The notes beneath the pieces are model-generated. The model was not told where the DNA came from. It searched no databases and saw only the letters and a program-made list of their open reading frames with translations. Shown piece by piece: positions 17,319 through 27,300 of a stretch of 64,000 bases of DNA. The position numbers and the translations under genes are program-made. The first letter of the stretch is position 1, and each line of letters starts with the position of its first letter. Source of the DNA: Nocardia kruczakiae NBRC 101016 (lineage in GTDB: Bacteria; Actinomycetota; Actinomycetes; Mycobacteriales; Mycobacteriaceae); contig NZ_BDBL01000021.1 of NCBI RefSeq assembly GCF_001612965.1, positions 1 through 64,000 of the forward strand, in the 5' to 3' direction.

Positions 17319-18200
17319 ATGTCCGATGCCTCACCCCCCGACAACGACGCGACCGGATTCTCGGTACGCACAGTCGCGGAGCGCATCGGCATTCCCACCG
17401 CGACCCTGCGCAGCTGGAATCAGCGCTACGGCATCGGACCCTCCCAGCATCGGCGCGGTCGCCACCGCCTCTACTCCGAGGCCGACATCGCCCGGCTCGA
17501 GCGCATGGTCGTGCTCGTGCGCGGCGGATCGAGCCCGGCGCGAGCGGCCGAGTCAGTGCGCGGACCACTACCGATCGCCGGAGACCACGCATCACTCCTC
17601 GACGCCGCCTTCACCTCCGACCCCACCACTCTGCAGTCGTTGCTGCTCGCCCACATTCACGCCTTCGGCGTAGTCGACACCTGGGATCGACTGTGTCGCC
17701 CGGCCTTCGCCGAGATCGTCCAGCGGCAAGGGGCCGGCATCGGATGCATCGACGTCGAACACCTTCTGTCCTGGTGCATTTCGGCCACACTGCATCGCGC
17801 GGTCCCACCTCCGGCCGACACGTCCGCAACACCCGTGCTGCTCGCCTGCACCAGTGGTGAAACACACTCCCTGCCACTCGAGGTGTTGCGCGCGGCCCTC
17901 GCCGAGCGCGACGTCCCGGCCACGATGCTCGGCCCCAATGTCCCCACCCCCGCCCTCGGCGATGCCCTCGATCGCAGCGCGCCGGACTCGGCAGCGGTGC
18001 TCTGGTCACAGCAGGAATCGACCGCCCTCCTCTCGGCCGTGCGCACATGCGCCGAACGCGGCGCCCGCGTCCTGTTGGCAGGCCCCGGCTGGGAGGACGT
18101 GCCCGCACCGAACACCGCCGAAATCGTCAAGAGCCTCCCATCCGCGCTGTCGGAGTTGACCGCCGCCGCCCCGGCAGAGGTGTCGCCACAACGACAGTGA
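17319..18200 (+). CDS. LitR/CarH-like MerR regulator with B12-binding-type domain
   Basis: 293 residues from the ATG at 17319; ATGs at 17310 and 17292 are alternatives. The N-terminal MerR helix-turn-helix (FSVRTVAERIGIPTATLRSWNQRYGI) is followed by a helical bundle and a Rossmann-type B12 domain. In light-sensing CarH the key residues are a W-x9-EH motif and an E-x-H-x-x-G cobalt ligand. Here EH is kept (CIDVEH) but the W position is Gln, and the ligand motif is GETHSLP, with His kept and Gly changed to Pro. It likely represses the carotenoid and photolyase genes in the dark; whether adenosylcobalamin is bound needs testing. It probably recognises the elements at 9654, 9816 and 17197. Confidence 0.82.
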   Translation: MSDASPPDNDATGFSVRTVAERIGIPTATLRSWNQRYGIGPSQHRRGRHRLYSEADIARLERMVVLVRGGSSPARAAESVRGPLPIAGDHASLLDAAFTSDPTTLQSLLLAHIHAFGVVDTWDRLCRPAFAEIVQRQGAGIGCIDVEHLLSWCISATLHRAVPPPADTSATPVLLACTSGETHSLPLEVLRAALAERDVPATMLGPNVPTPALGDALDRSAPDSAAVLWSQQESTALLSAVRTCAERGARVLLAGPGWEDVPAPNTAEIVKSLPSALSELTAAAPAEVSPQRQ

Positions 18201-18288
18201 TCGGCGGGCGCACCACCCCGCTCCGACGTCGCCGCGAGATCGGCGCGGACCTTGTCACCCCGCGCTCGTGATGCTAATTTCCATATAA

Positions 18289-18303
18289 GAGAATCACATT
18301 CTC
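18289..18303. promoter_or_regulatory. Small inverted repeat in an AT-rich promoter
   Basis: GAGAAT-CAC-ATTCTC lies 28 bp before the GTG at 18332, inside an AT-rich stretch with a TATAAG that could be a -10 box. A repressor site is plausible, but the repeat is short. Confidence 0.35.
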
Positions 18304-18331
18304 GGCACCGGCTGCTCGAAAGGTCGATCAC

Positions 18332-19363
18332 GTGCGCGTCATTCAATGGACCACCGGGAAGGTCGGAAAGCTCAGTCTGCGAGGGATTCTCGACGATCCG
18401 CGACTCGAGTTGGCCGGTGTCTACGCCTATTCCGACGACAAGGCCGGGGTGGATGCGGGCAGGCTGTGCGGGCGGCCCGATACGGGAGTGCTCGCCACCG
18501 CCGATATCGATGCGCTGCTCGCGCTCGATGCGGATACCGTCATCTACACGCCGTTCATGGCCGACCTCGACCATGCGACACGATTGCTCGAGAGCGGCCT
18601 CGATGTCATCAGCACCAACCTGTTCCTCAACGTCGGCGGAATTCAGGGCGAGACGGAGCGGAAACTCGCCGCCGCCTGCGAACGCGGCAACAGCTCGCTG
18701 CACATCACCGGCATCAACCCGGGCTGGGTCAATACCGTGACCACCGCATTGACCGCGGTGTGCCGTGACGTCCGATCGATTTCGATCTTCGAATCGGCCG
18801 ATGTCTCGGTCTACGAATCCGCGGAAACGTGGCAGGCCCTGGGTATTTCACGACCCGAGGCCACCCCGGAGCTGATCGAGATCGCGAAACTGTGGATGAG
18901 CACCTTCCGTGATTCGGTGCGGCGCATGGGTGTGGCCCTGGGCTACGAATTCGACGACATGGATTTCTCCATCGAGTACGCGACCGCCGCCGAAACGGTG
19001 GATCTGGGCTGGATCCGCATCGAGAAGGACACCATTGCCGCCGTGCGCGGAGGATGGGCCGGCACAGTCGGCGAGAAATCCGTCGTCCGCTCGAACGTCG
19101 CCTGGTATCTGACCGAAAAGCTCAACGAGAGCTGGGAATTCGACGACGACCACTATCACATCGTCATCGAGGGAGAACCCGAGGTGCGGACCCGGATCAG
19201 GTTCGTCCCGCCGGACAGCTGGGGAAATCACGAGTGGGACACCATGACCGCGATGCCCGCGGTGAATTCCGTCTTCGACGTCGCCCGAGCGCCCGCCGGC
19301 ATCTCGACGCTGAAAGAGGTGGGATTGCCCTGCGCGCCCGCCGATCTGTGGTTGTCGAGGTGA
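18332..19363 (+). CDS. NAD(P)-dependent dihydrodipicolinate-reductase-like oxidoreductase
   Basis: 343 residues from a GTG. The N-terminus RVIQWTTGKVGKLSLRGILDDPRLELAGVYAYSDDKAG is the Rossmann fold of the DapB/2,4-diaminopentanoate dehydrogenase superfamily, with GKVG in place of GxxG. The middle has GINPGWVNT, a family hallmark. These enzymes act on amino or imino acids in family members that have been studied; many actinobacterial copies have no known substrate. It stands alone, with the inverted repeat at 18289 as possible control. Function beyond oxidoreductase is not determined. Confidence 0.75.
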   Translation: MRVIQWTTGKVGKLSLRGILDDPRLELAGVYAYSDDKAGVDAGRLCGRPDTGVLATADIDALLALDADTVIYTPFMADLDHATRLLESGLDVISTNLFLNVGGIQGETERKLAAACERGNSSLHITGINPGWVNTVTTALTAVCRDVRSISIFESADVSVYESAETWQALGISRPEATPELIEIAKLWMSTFRDSVRRMGVALGYEFDDMDFSIEYATAAETVDLGWIRIEKDTIAAVRGGWAGTVGEKSVVRSNVAWYLTEKLNESWEFDDDHYHIVIEGEPEVRTRIRFVPPDSWGNHEWDTMTAMPAVNSVFDVARAPAGISTLKEVGLPCAPADLWLSR

Positions 19364-19393
19364 CGCGGTGGGTTCCATCCGGCCACGCCCGGC

Positions 19394-21511
19394 TCAACGG
19401 CTCTGTTCCGACGTCGACGCGCTCGCGGCGACCGACGAGGCCGGCGGTTCGGAATCGGCTGGCGTCGCATCCTGAATCCAGCGCCCCGGCCACCAGATTC
19501 TCGGACCGATCAGGGCGAACAGGGCGGGGATCACCAGGGTTCGGATGACGAAGGTGTCGAGCAGAATTCCGACGCCGACCACGATGCCCAGCTGGGTCAG
19601 CGTGATCAGGGGGAGGACGCCGAGGACGGCGAACACTGCCGCCAGCACGATTCCGGCGCTGGTGATCACCCCGCCCGTGGAGCCGACCGCGCGGACGATG
19701 CCGCCGGTCACGCCGTGGCCGGGCGTCTCCTCGCGCGCTCGTGTCACCAGGAAGATCGTGTAGTCGACACCGAGCGCCACCAGGAACAGGAAGGCGAACA
19801 GCGGCACGTTGGTGTCCAATGCCGGGAACCCGAAAACGTGAGTGCTGAGCAGGCTTCCGATCCCCAGCGCGGCCAGGGCACTGAGCACCGTGACCGCCAC
19901 CAGCAGTATCGCGGCCGGCAGCGCCCGCAACAGCACCAGGAGCACCAGCAGGACGACCACCAGAATGAGCGGAATGATCACGTGCTGATCGCGCCGGGCC
20001 GCGTCCCGGGTGTCCATGGCGACGGCGTCGGAGCCGCCGACCAGCGCCTCGGCGCCGGGCACCGAGGACAGTGCGGTGCGCAGGCGACTCACATCGGCGA
20101 ATGCCGCGTCGGAGGCAGGCGGCGCGTCCAGGATCACCGACCAGCGCGTCGACCCGTTGCCCGAAACGCCGGCGGGGGTCGCGCGCACGACACCCGGGGT
20201 GCCGTCGAGGACCGCCTGCACCTGCGGCGCGGTTTCGGTGTTCGCCAGCACGATCGCGGGATCGCTTGCGCCGGAGGAGAAATGCTCGCTCACCGCTCGC
20301 AGGCCGTCGACCGATTCCGCGTGCACGCGGAACTGCTCGGATTGCGCGAGACCGACATGAGCGAACGGCAGCGCGGCCGCACAGGCGGCCGCGACCACCA
20401 GAAAGACGCCGGCCACCGCGGCCGGTCGCCGTACGACCTTCTCCGCGACGGTATGCCAGGCGCCGGAGGTCGCGGTGTCATGACCGTCGACTCGAGGAAC
20501 GAACGGCCAGAACACCTTTCGTCCACACAGGGCCAGCGCGGGGGGCAGCGCGACGAGGACGAAGACCGCAGCGATCACCAGCCCCAATGCGCCGAACGCG
20601 CCCAGGCCGCGGGTATTGGGCAGCAGCGCGAGCAGCAACATCAACAGGGCCAGCACCACCGTCAGATTGCTGGCGAGCACCGCCGGCCCGGCTCGCCGCG
20701 CGGCGATCCGCAGCGCGGCCCGATGGTCCTCGGTCCGATACAACTCGTCGCGATAGCGGGACACCAGCAGCAACGCATAGTTCGTGCCGGCCCCGAATAC
20801 CAGCACGCTGGTGATTCCGGCGGTCGAACCGTCGAACGTCAGACCACTCACCTGGGCGAGCGCGTTTCCCGCCGCGGCGGCGACCCGGTCGGCGACCGCC
20901 ACCACCGACAGCGGAATCAGCCACAGCACCGGGGAACGGTAGGTCGCAATCAGCAGCACCATCACCACGGCGGCGGTGACCGCGAGCAGCAGGGTGTTGG
21001 CGCCGGAGAAGGAGTCGGCGATATCGGCGCCGAAGGCCGGGCCGCCGGTGATTCGCACCTGTAGATCGGCGCGTGCGCCCGCCCGCGCGGCCGTGCGCAA
21101 TTCGTCGATCCGGTCGGTCAGGGCGAAGCCGTTCAGCTCGGACGGAATCGGTGTCTGCCCGAGCGCGGCGCGCTGGTCGGGCGACAGCACGAGACCCGGC
21201 CCACTCGCACCGGAGCGAATCCGGGCCAGCGCCGCGTCGGCCTGCGCTCGGTCGCCGGGGGTGAGGACTTCGCCGTCGGCGCGGGTGACGATCAGGACCG
21301 CCGCGGCCGAATCCCCGCCGGGGAACTGCCGCAACAACCGCTGCACCTGCGCGGATTCGGCGTCGTCCGGCAACGAGTTCGGCGCCGAGCCACCCGACCC
21401 GCCCCCACCGGACAAACCGAGCACCGCGACGGCGGCGACCACCATCGCCACGAGGACGATCCACCCTTTCCGTCCGGAGACGATCTGCGCATATCGGTCC
21501 CATCCGCCCAT
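19394..21511 (-). CDS. MMPL-family RND exporter
   Basis: 705 residues with two MMPL halves. Each has an N-terminal helix, an extracytoplasmic loop of about 130 residues and a bundle of five to six helices. The second half carries VPLFAFLFLVALGVDYTIFLVTRAREE, whose GVDY corresponds to the proton-relay aspartate/tyrosine of MmpL proteins. It is shorter than mycobacterial lipid-exporting MmpL proteins (about 950) and closer to the SCO-type MMPL drug/lipid exporters. Its start lies 6 bp from the palindrome at 21517, giving a very short leader. It diverges from a MarR regulator, which probably represses it. Confidence 0.88.
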   Translation of the reverse strand: MGGWDRYAQIVSGRKGWIVLVAMVVAAVAVLGLSGGGGSGGSAPNSLPDDAESAQVQRLLRQFPGGDSAAAVLIVTRADGEVLTPGDRAQADAALARIRSGASGPGLVLSPDQRAALGQTPIPSELNGFALTDRIDELRTAARAGARADLQVRITGGPAFGADIADSFSGANTLLLAVTAAVVMVLLIATYRSPVLWLIPLSVVAVADRVAAAAGNALAQVSGLTFDGSTAGITSVLVFGAGTNYALLLVSRYRDELYRTEDHRAALRIAARRAGPAVLASNLTVVLALLMLLLALLPNTRGLGAFGALGLVIAAVFVLVALPPALALCGRKVFWPFVPRVDGHDTATSGAWHTVAEKVVRRPAAVAGVFLVVAAACAAALPFAHVGLAQSEQFRVHAESVDGLRAVSEHFSSGASDPAIVLANTETAPQVQAVLDGTPGVVRATPAGVSGNGSTRWSVILDAPPASDAAFADVSRLRTALSSVPGAEALVGGSDAVAMDTRDAARRDQHVIIPLILVVVLLVLLVLLRALPAAILLVAVTVLSALAALGIGSLLSTHVFGFPALDTNVPLFAFLFLVALGVDYTIFLVTRAREETPGHGVTGGIVRAVGSTGGVITSAGIVLAAVFAVLGVLPLITLTQLGIVVGVGILLDTFVIRTLVIPALFALIGPRIWWPGRWIQDATPADSEPPASSVAASASTSEQSR

Positions 21512-21516
21512 CCTGG

Positions 21517-21541
21517 AACTATTTCAGAAACTGAAATAGTT
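21517..21541. promoter_or_regulatory. Perfect palindrome, probable MarR operator
   Basis: Eleven-base arms AACTATTTCAG and CTGAAATAGTT around AAA. It abuts the exporter start and precedes the MarR gene by 68 bp, so binding would block the exporter directly. Confidence 0.75.
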
Positions 21542-21609
21542 TGCAAAGGGTTCGCCCCTCGTCCGATTACCCTGTGTGCACGCACACCGGCAGGAGAAGG
21601 GAGACAGAG

Positions 21610-22125
21610 GTGCCCGAGCGCTCGACCGACGCGGCGCCCACCGATCGCGACGAACTCGAGACGGCGATCGCCCGCGACATCCGCGCACTCAGCGCCGTCT
21701 CGGATCAGATCTCGCACCTCTTCGCCCATTCGAACGATCTGCGCCCCAACGACTTCCGCGCCCTCATGCATATCGCCACCGCCGACGCGGAAGGAACGCC
21801 CCTCACCGCCGGACGACTCGGGGCGCTGCTGGGCGTCTCCCCCGGCGCGATCACCTACCTGATCGAGCGCATGATCGAGTCGGGTCATATCGAACGCGAA
21901 GCCGACGACACCGACAAACGTCGCGTGCTACTGCACTACAGCGACCACGGCATGACCGTGGCCGCGGGCTTCTTCACCCCCATCGGCATGCGAACGAGAA
22001 CCGCACTCGCCGACCTCCCCGACTCCGACCTGCAGGCCACGCATCGGGTCCTGACCGCGATCGTCAGCGCTCTCCGCGACCACAGCACGGCGATCACTTC
22101 CGACCGACCACACTCAGAACGATAG
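21610..22125 (+). CDS. MarR-family regulator
   Basis: 171 residues from a GTG at 21610 with GGAGAAGGGA upstream; the longer frame to 21541 runs into the operator. The winged helix reads LTAGRLGALLGVSPGAITYLIERMIESGHIEREADDTDKRRVLL, with the D-x-R wing motif (DTDKRR) typical of MarR proteins. It most likely senses a lipophilic compound and controls the divergent MMPL exporter and itself through the 21517 palindrome. Ligand unknown. Confidence 0.85.
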   Translation: MPERSTDAAPTDRDELETAIARDIRALSAVSDQISHLFAHSNDLRPNDFRALMHIATADAEGTPLTAGRLGALLGVSPGAITYLIERMIESGHIEREADDTDKRRVLLHYSDHGMTVAAGFFTPIGMRTRTALADLPDSDLQATHRVLTAIVSALRDHSTAITSDRPHSER

Positions 22126-22136
22126 ATCGCCTGCGT

Positions 22137-23378
22137 CTACGCTCGACCAGCGGCCAAGCCGCGTCCCACCTTGCGAATAGCCTCGGCGCAGATCGCAGTC
22201 TTCTCCAGAACCGAATCCTCGGACACGACCGAAGGGATGAAGAATTTTAGCGCCTGGCCGGTGATTCGTAGCGAGTTCGAAAAGCCATATCCGTTCTGCC
22301 CGAACCCTGCATCCTGGACCAGCGGGTAATGATGCATCGAACGCATCTGAAGGGGAACATCTGCAATCCGGATGTTCTCCGCACGGAGCGCAGCCACGAA
22401 CTGTTCGCGTGCATAACCACATTCCGCCGGGTCGAACAAGGCCACCAGACTGTAGTACGAGTGCCTCGTCGAGCCGGTCGATCTGCTGAGGAGGCGCACT
22501 CCCGGCAATTCGTTCAAAGCGGCACAGATCATATCGGCCGGTTCCTGTCTGCCATCCACGAGCGCAGCAAGGTCATCCAACTGCGCGAGCGCCATCGCCA
22601 AAGCCAGTGGATGCGCACGGTACTTCAGACCGGTACCTGTGAATGCATACCTGGCATTGCCGGAGTCCGGCCGGATGTCCCGCAGAGCGCGCTGGTTGAA
22701 ATGGCCGAGCAACAACGCGCGTTCGAAGATGTCCTCGTTATTCGTTGCCAGCACACCACCTTCGCCCGCGCACAAGGTCTTCTTCGCCTGCATGCTCCAC
22801 GCGGCACCGTCTCCGAAAGAACCAACCACTCGCTCACCGATCCTGCTGTCGTAGGCGTGTGAACAGTCCTCGAACAACAACAGCCCGCGGTCGTCGCAAA
22901 TTCGGCGCAGAGTCACTACGTCGGCCGGCTGACCCCACATGTGCGTAGCCACAACGGCCTTGGTCCGGACGGTACACGCGCTTTCGATCTGCGCCACATC
23001 GATGGTGCCGTTTGCAGTCGAGTCGACCAGCACCAAGCGCACCCCCAGGTGCAGCAATGGAGTGATGGTGGCAAAAAACCCGTAGTCGGAGCAGATGACC
23101 TCGTCACCAGCACCGAGCCGAGAACCGTAGTACAACGAATGCAACGCCGCCGTGCCGGAACACACAGCGAGCGTTCTCGTCTGCGACGAGTAGCCTGCAA
23201 AGGCATCCTCGAAACGACCGACAATGCCACTCCGGTCGTACAGCGAGGTAGCCTCGCGCAACTGCGTTGCGACAGCCGATGCGATGCGGTCCGTCATGAC
23301 AGGCCACTGAAACCGGATCGGAGAAGGCGCCAGCGGTAAACCACCGTGAATCGCTAGCCGACTCGAATCACCTGTCAT
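22137..23378 (-). CDS. DegT/DnrJ/EryC1/StrS aminotransferase
   Basis: 413 residues from the ATG at 23378, which overlaps the upstream gene's stop by 11 bp and has GAGG 9 bp before it. PLP-fold residues are visible: the SGTAALH loop, D in LFEDCSHAYDS, and the Schiff-base Lys in SMQAKKTLCAGEGGVL. The family makes amino sugars or related compounds from keto substrates with Glu/Gln as donor (3-amino-5-hydroxybenzoate synthase and perosamine synthase are relatives). It is the last gene of the TIR-TPR-ThiL operon and would use the keto product of the adjacent oxidoreductase, in the way RifL/RifK-type pairs make UDP-kanosamine (analogy, not shown). Base composition is lower in GC than the flanks. 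Confidence 0.85.
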   Translation of the reverse strand: MTGDSSRLAIHGGLPLAPSPIRFQWPVMTDRIASAVATQLREATSLYDRSGIVGRFEDAFAGYSSQTRTLAVCSGTAALHSLYYGSRLGAGDEVICSDYGFFATITPLLHLGVRLVLVDSTANGTIDVAQIESACTVRTKAVVATHMWGQPADVVTLRRICDDRGLLLFEDCSHAYDSRIGERVVGSFGDGAAWSMQAKKTLCAGEGGVLATNNEDIFERALLLGHFNQRALRDIRPDSGNARYAFTGTGLKYRAHPLALAMALAQLDDLAALVDGRQEPADMICAALNELPGVRLLSRSTGSTRHSYYSLVALFDPAECGYAREQFVAALRAENIRIADVPLQMRSMHHYPLVQDAGFGQNGYGFSNSLRITGQALKFFIPSVVSEDSVLEKTAICAEAIRKVGRGLAAGRA

Positions 23379-24342
23379 AGCAAGGTACCTCGCTCGCCGA
23401 GTCGGAATGGCGGTAGAGAGACTCGATGAGGGCGAGCACCGATTCCTGTTCATGCAATGCAGCGCGCCAGTTCCCCTGGCCCTTCAGGAAGCCCGCTTCT
23501 ACGAGGTCTCGGATCTGCACGAGTACCGGATCACTCACAGCATGCACAGATGCTCGCTCCGGCACCACCGGTACGGAGCTCCAACGACCAGTGTCGGCGT
23601 CGGCACCATCCCGGACCAGTAATCGCCTTCTGGACTCCCGCTTCGACCACGCACCCAGAAGCAGTTGGACACGTATTCCTGCCGATGCGTACTCCAGTAA
23701 AACGCGCGCCTCTCGCTCGCACGCCCGTGACCCCGCACAGCGCGAATCGAGCAACGCATGGGCGATGGTGGGCGTACCCAGACATACGTTGATCAGATCA
23801 AGATAGTGGTAACCGAGGTCGATCAAAACTCCACCACCGCTGCGACTCCGGTCCGTGCGCCACCCGTGCACCCCGGGATCGAACGGAACTTTGACGTCGA
23901 TCACAAATTCTGCGGGACCGTGCTGCGCGCCGAAGGCGTCCACTATCGCCACCCCGAACTCAGTGTTCCGCATCGACAACAACGGCGCCAAGGGCGTCTC
24001 GAAATCGGTTGCCGCACGACGTAGCAACGCCAGATCCGTCGCTTTGATCACCAATGGCTTCTCGATCAGCGTAGGAACCCCCGCGCGCAGCAGGGCTATT
24101 CCGATCGGCATGTGCGTGTCGTGCGGAGTAGCGACCACCGCTAGATCTGGGCGTACGACCCGAACTGCATCTGCAAGATCCTCGAATACCGGTACGTCCA
24201 AGGCGCTGCGTTGCAGACTCCATGCCCTGTGCCGCTCCTCCACAATCGCTACGACTGCCATGTCATGCGTAGCCGCCATCGCCGGATAGTACGTACCCAA
24301 GCCCCGTTTTCCTGCGCCGACGAGGAGGACACCGATGTTCAT
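23368..24342 (-). CDS. Gfo/Idh/MocA-family oxidoreductase
   Basis: 324 residues. The Rossmann N-terminus is VLLVGAGKRGLGTYYPAMAATHDMAVVAIVEE, with G-x-G-x-x-G partly altered to GAGKRG. The mid-motif EKP (LIEKPLVI) that binds cofactor is intact. The later VLIDLGYHYLDLI carries the His used in catalysis in the family (D-x-x-x-H/Y-x-x-D pattern). Members oxidise a sugar or cyclitol hydroxyl with NAD(P). It starts inside the stop of the TIR fusion gene (ATGA overlap) and overlaps the aminotransferase, so all three should be translated together. Substrate unknown. Confidence 0.85.
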   Translation of the reverse strand: MNIGVLLVGAGKRGLGTYYPAMAATHDMAVVAIVEERHRAWSLQRSALDVPVFEDLADAVRVVRPDLAVVATPHDTHMPIGIALLRAGVPTLIEKPLVIKATDLALLRRAATDFETPLAPLLSMRNTEFGVAIVDAFGAQHGPAEFVIDVKVPFDPGVHGWRTDRSRSGGGVLIDLGYHYLDLINVCLGTPTIAHALLDSRCAGSRACEREARVLLEYASAGIRVQLLLGAWSKRESRRRLLVRDGADADTGRWSSVPVVPERASVHAVSDPVLVQIRDLVEAGFLKGQGNWRAALHEQESVLALIESLYRHSDSASEVPCYDR

Positions 24343-27300
24343 CGCTCTGCACTGCCCGCAGACTTGTTCATGATCTGGCGCGTTGCATCCCGAGCAAATT
24401 CAAGCCAGTCGCGAGCACGAAGTTCGTAGGGATGTGCGACGAACTTCTCGTCCGTGAAGAACGGAAGAATGTGAGCGCCGCCGTCGTTCGCGATGAGGCG
24501 AATTCCGTCATGTGACCATTCTCCTCGGGAAACTACTCGACCGATCACTGCGGCCGACGGATACTCGCCGGCGGATTTCGGAGCGGCGAGCGCTTCGAAT
24601 TCTGCCGTCTTCTCGGGTTGCACCGTTACCAGTACTTCCCAATCGTGGCCGGCATTCATCGCGAACAGAAAAGGGGCGATGCCGAGTTCGGCAGCCAGCC
24701 GACGGACATCATCGTTGATCAAGCGATCCAGCCTGCTCACGTCGATCTCCAACCCGACGCCGGACGCCTCACCGACGAGCTGAGCACACGCCAGCAGACC
24801 GTCGCTGGTGTCGATGGCGGCCGTCGCGATATTTCGATTCGCGATCTGGCGCATGATATCGACGGCCAGACCGAGGTCGTTGAATTTCGCGTTGCGATCG
24901 ACAAGCGGCCTGGTCGCTGCCTTCATCCGCTCGGAGAGATGAGGAAGCAACTCGTGCGCCCATCTGGTGCCCAACCCGTTTACTACTCCGTCCGCACCGG
25001 CGGAAAGGGTGAGAACCACTGCGTCACCCACTCGCGCGCCGGAGCGGCGCAGGGCTCCCCCACGCGGAATCTTGCCGACCACGGTGGTGGTGAGACTGTC
25101 GCCCGGACGTTCTTTGAGGTCGCCGCCGATCACCGCGGCACCGAACTTCGCGGCTTCCGTGGCGACCGCTTGGAGGAGAGCGCGGGTCCACGACGCTGCG
25201 GTGGTGCGCTGAAGGTGCAGATTGAGCAGAATTCCGAGCGGCTCTCCGCCCATCGCAATGATGTCGGAAAGCGAGCTGACGACGGCGAATCGGGCAGCGT
25301 AGTGAGCCGATTCCAGATCGCTGGTACGCAGCAGGGCGGGCGGAACAGAGTCGGTCGAGACTGCAAAGTCTTCGGTAGGACTCACCCGCAATATGGCGGC
25401 ATCATCACCAACGCTCAACACGATGTTGTCGGAATTCATCCGGTGACGGCTGATGAGGCCGTGAGCGATCCAGTTATGTACGGAGAATTCACCGACTCCG
25501 GTCATCTCGATGTCATCATCTATTTGATTCGGCAGGACCATATTGTGAGTGAGGTGCGCCATCTCGGCACGAATTGCCGCCTGGGCTACCTTATGGTCGT
25601 TGTCACCTAGGGAGCCCAGCGTTTCATTGAGTAGCCGCATCGCTCCGTCGAGATCGCCGATATGCGCGAGACAGCGGGCGACGAGGCGGGCGGAATTGGC
25701 AGCTTCCGGCACCTTGCCGAGCCGGTTGAACTCGCGCTGGGCGAACTCGTAGCGGTCCATCGCCTCAGGAGAATTTCCGAGAGAATACTCCAGATCTCCC
25801 ATCCCTGCAGTAACCCGGGCAATCATATAGTCGTGCCCACGCCGCTCCCCGACACGAAGCACTTTCCGCAGAGTCGGGCGCAGCATGCCCACCTGCGTAT
25901 CACTGTGACTGGAGAAATCCATTTCGAGTCGCACAATCGATTCGAGAACACCCGCCAATCGAATCGGATTGTCGTATTGTTGTAGCTTTCTATAGCTGGA
26001 TTGAAGAATATCCTTCGCAGATTCGTAGTCATGATCGATCGCGTAATTTACGCGAGCCAATTGGTACTCGATTACGCTTGTGAGGTACCCTGCGGACCGC
26101 ATATTCACAGGACGGGTCTCGTCCAGCGCGCGATTGAGCACTCGCTGCGCGGAATCAAGGTTTCCTGCTCGCCGCTCCAGAGTGGCGAGCTCGCGCAGAC
26201 AGTCCGCATGCAGCATCCTGCGCGCACCGGACGACGGTATCCGAGACTTCAGCAGTGCCGTATCTCGCAAGTCTTCGGAATAGTGGGCCGCGCGCTGGAG
26301 ATGCTCCCGCGCCGAGGAATACCGTCCCTGTTCTTTGTGAATCATCCCCAAGAGCCGATGAGTACAGATGATCATCGGCCAATCGGAGGCTGCCAGGCAT
26401 TTCGCCAGAATCGTTTCGCCTCGCCCGACAGCTCCATAGACTCGACCGAGTTCGAACTCCAGTGACAACAGATCCAAGCTGATCGCCAACGTAGCGGAGG
26501 TCTCTTGGCCGATCATTTCGGTCAGCGGTTCCGCGGTGAGCACTTCGAGCGCCGTTGTCCAGTCACCCACGAAACGCCGGACGGCCGCATAGGCCAGGAC
26601 CGTAGCAAGGCGATGTTCATGCATCGGCGGCATTTCATAGACCGCGAATCGGTATGCCTCTTCGGCCGCCCTGGCCGCCGCCCGATCGAGGCAGAATTTG
26701 TCAGCGAGCAGGTGAAACGGAGTACCGTCGTTCAGCCTGAGGGAACGTTCGGTCAGGTCGGTGTCGACGGCGGCGTCGAACCGCCGTCTCGGTTGACGAT
26801 GCTGAGGTCTACGGTGCCGCGCCGGCCCGCTCGTCACCGCACCGTTCAGTTCGAGTACCCGCGCCCCCGCCGGTGGCGGATGCCCGTTCGCCAACGTCAA
26901 ATAGATCACCGACCGGCCCCGGGTCACCGCATTTCGCAGCACCTGAGCTATTTCCGGGCTTTCTCGCGCCGCCGACGTCCACAGGACGGCTAACGCGCCG
27001 TGTTCGCCACCCGCTGACCTGGCGACGCCGGCACTGTAATACTTGACGTCATCGATACCCAATTTCACCAATCGCTCGTGCGCTGTGTCGACGAGATGGC
27101 TGTCCTCCCAGTCGTACACAACGGTGAAATCGGCCGAGCTTATACTGTCGACCTGCACCTCGGCTTGTTGACGCTCCGGATATCGATAGTTTTCGCGAAT
27201 AGCCGACACTAATTTGTCGAACGAGCTCGGTGTCATTTCGAGGCGAAAATAAGTCCGCCCCTTGATTACCCGGAGGAGATCTTTACCGGCATCTGTCTCG

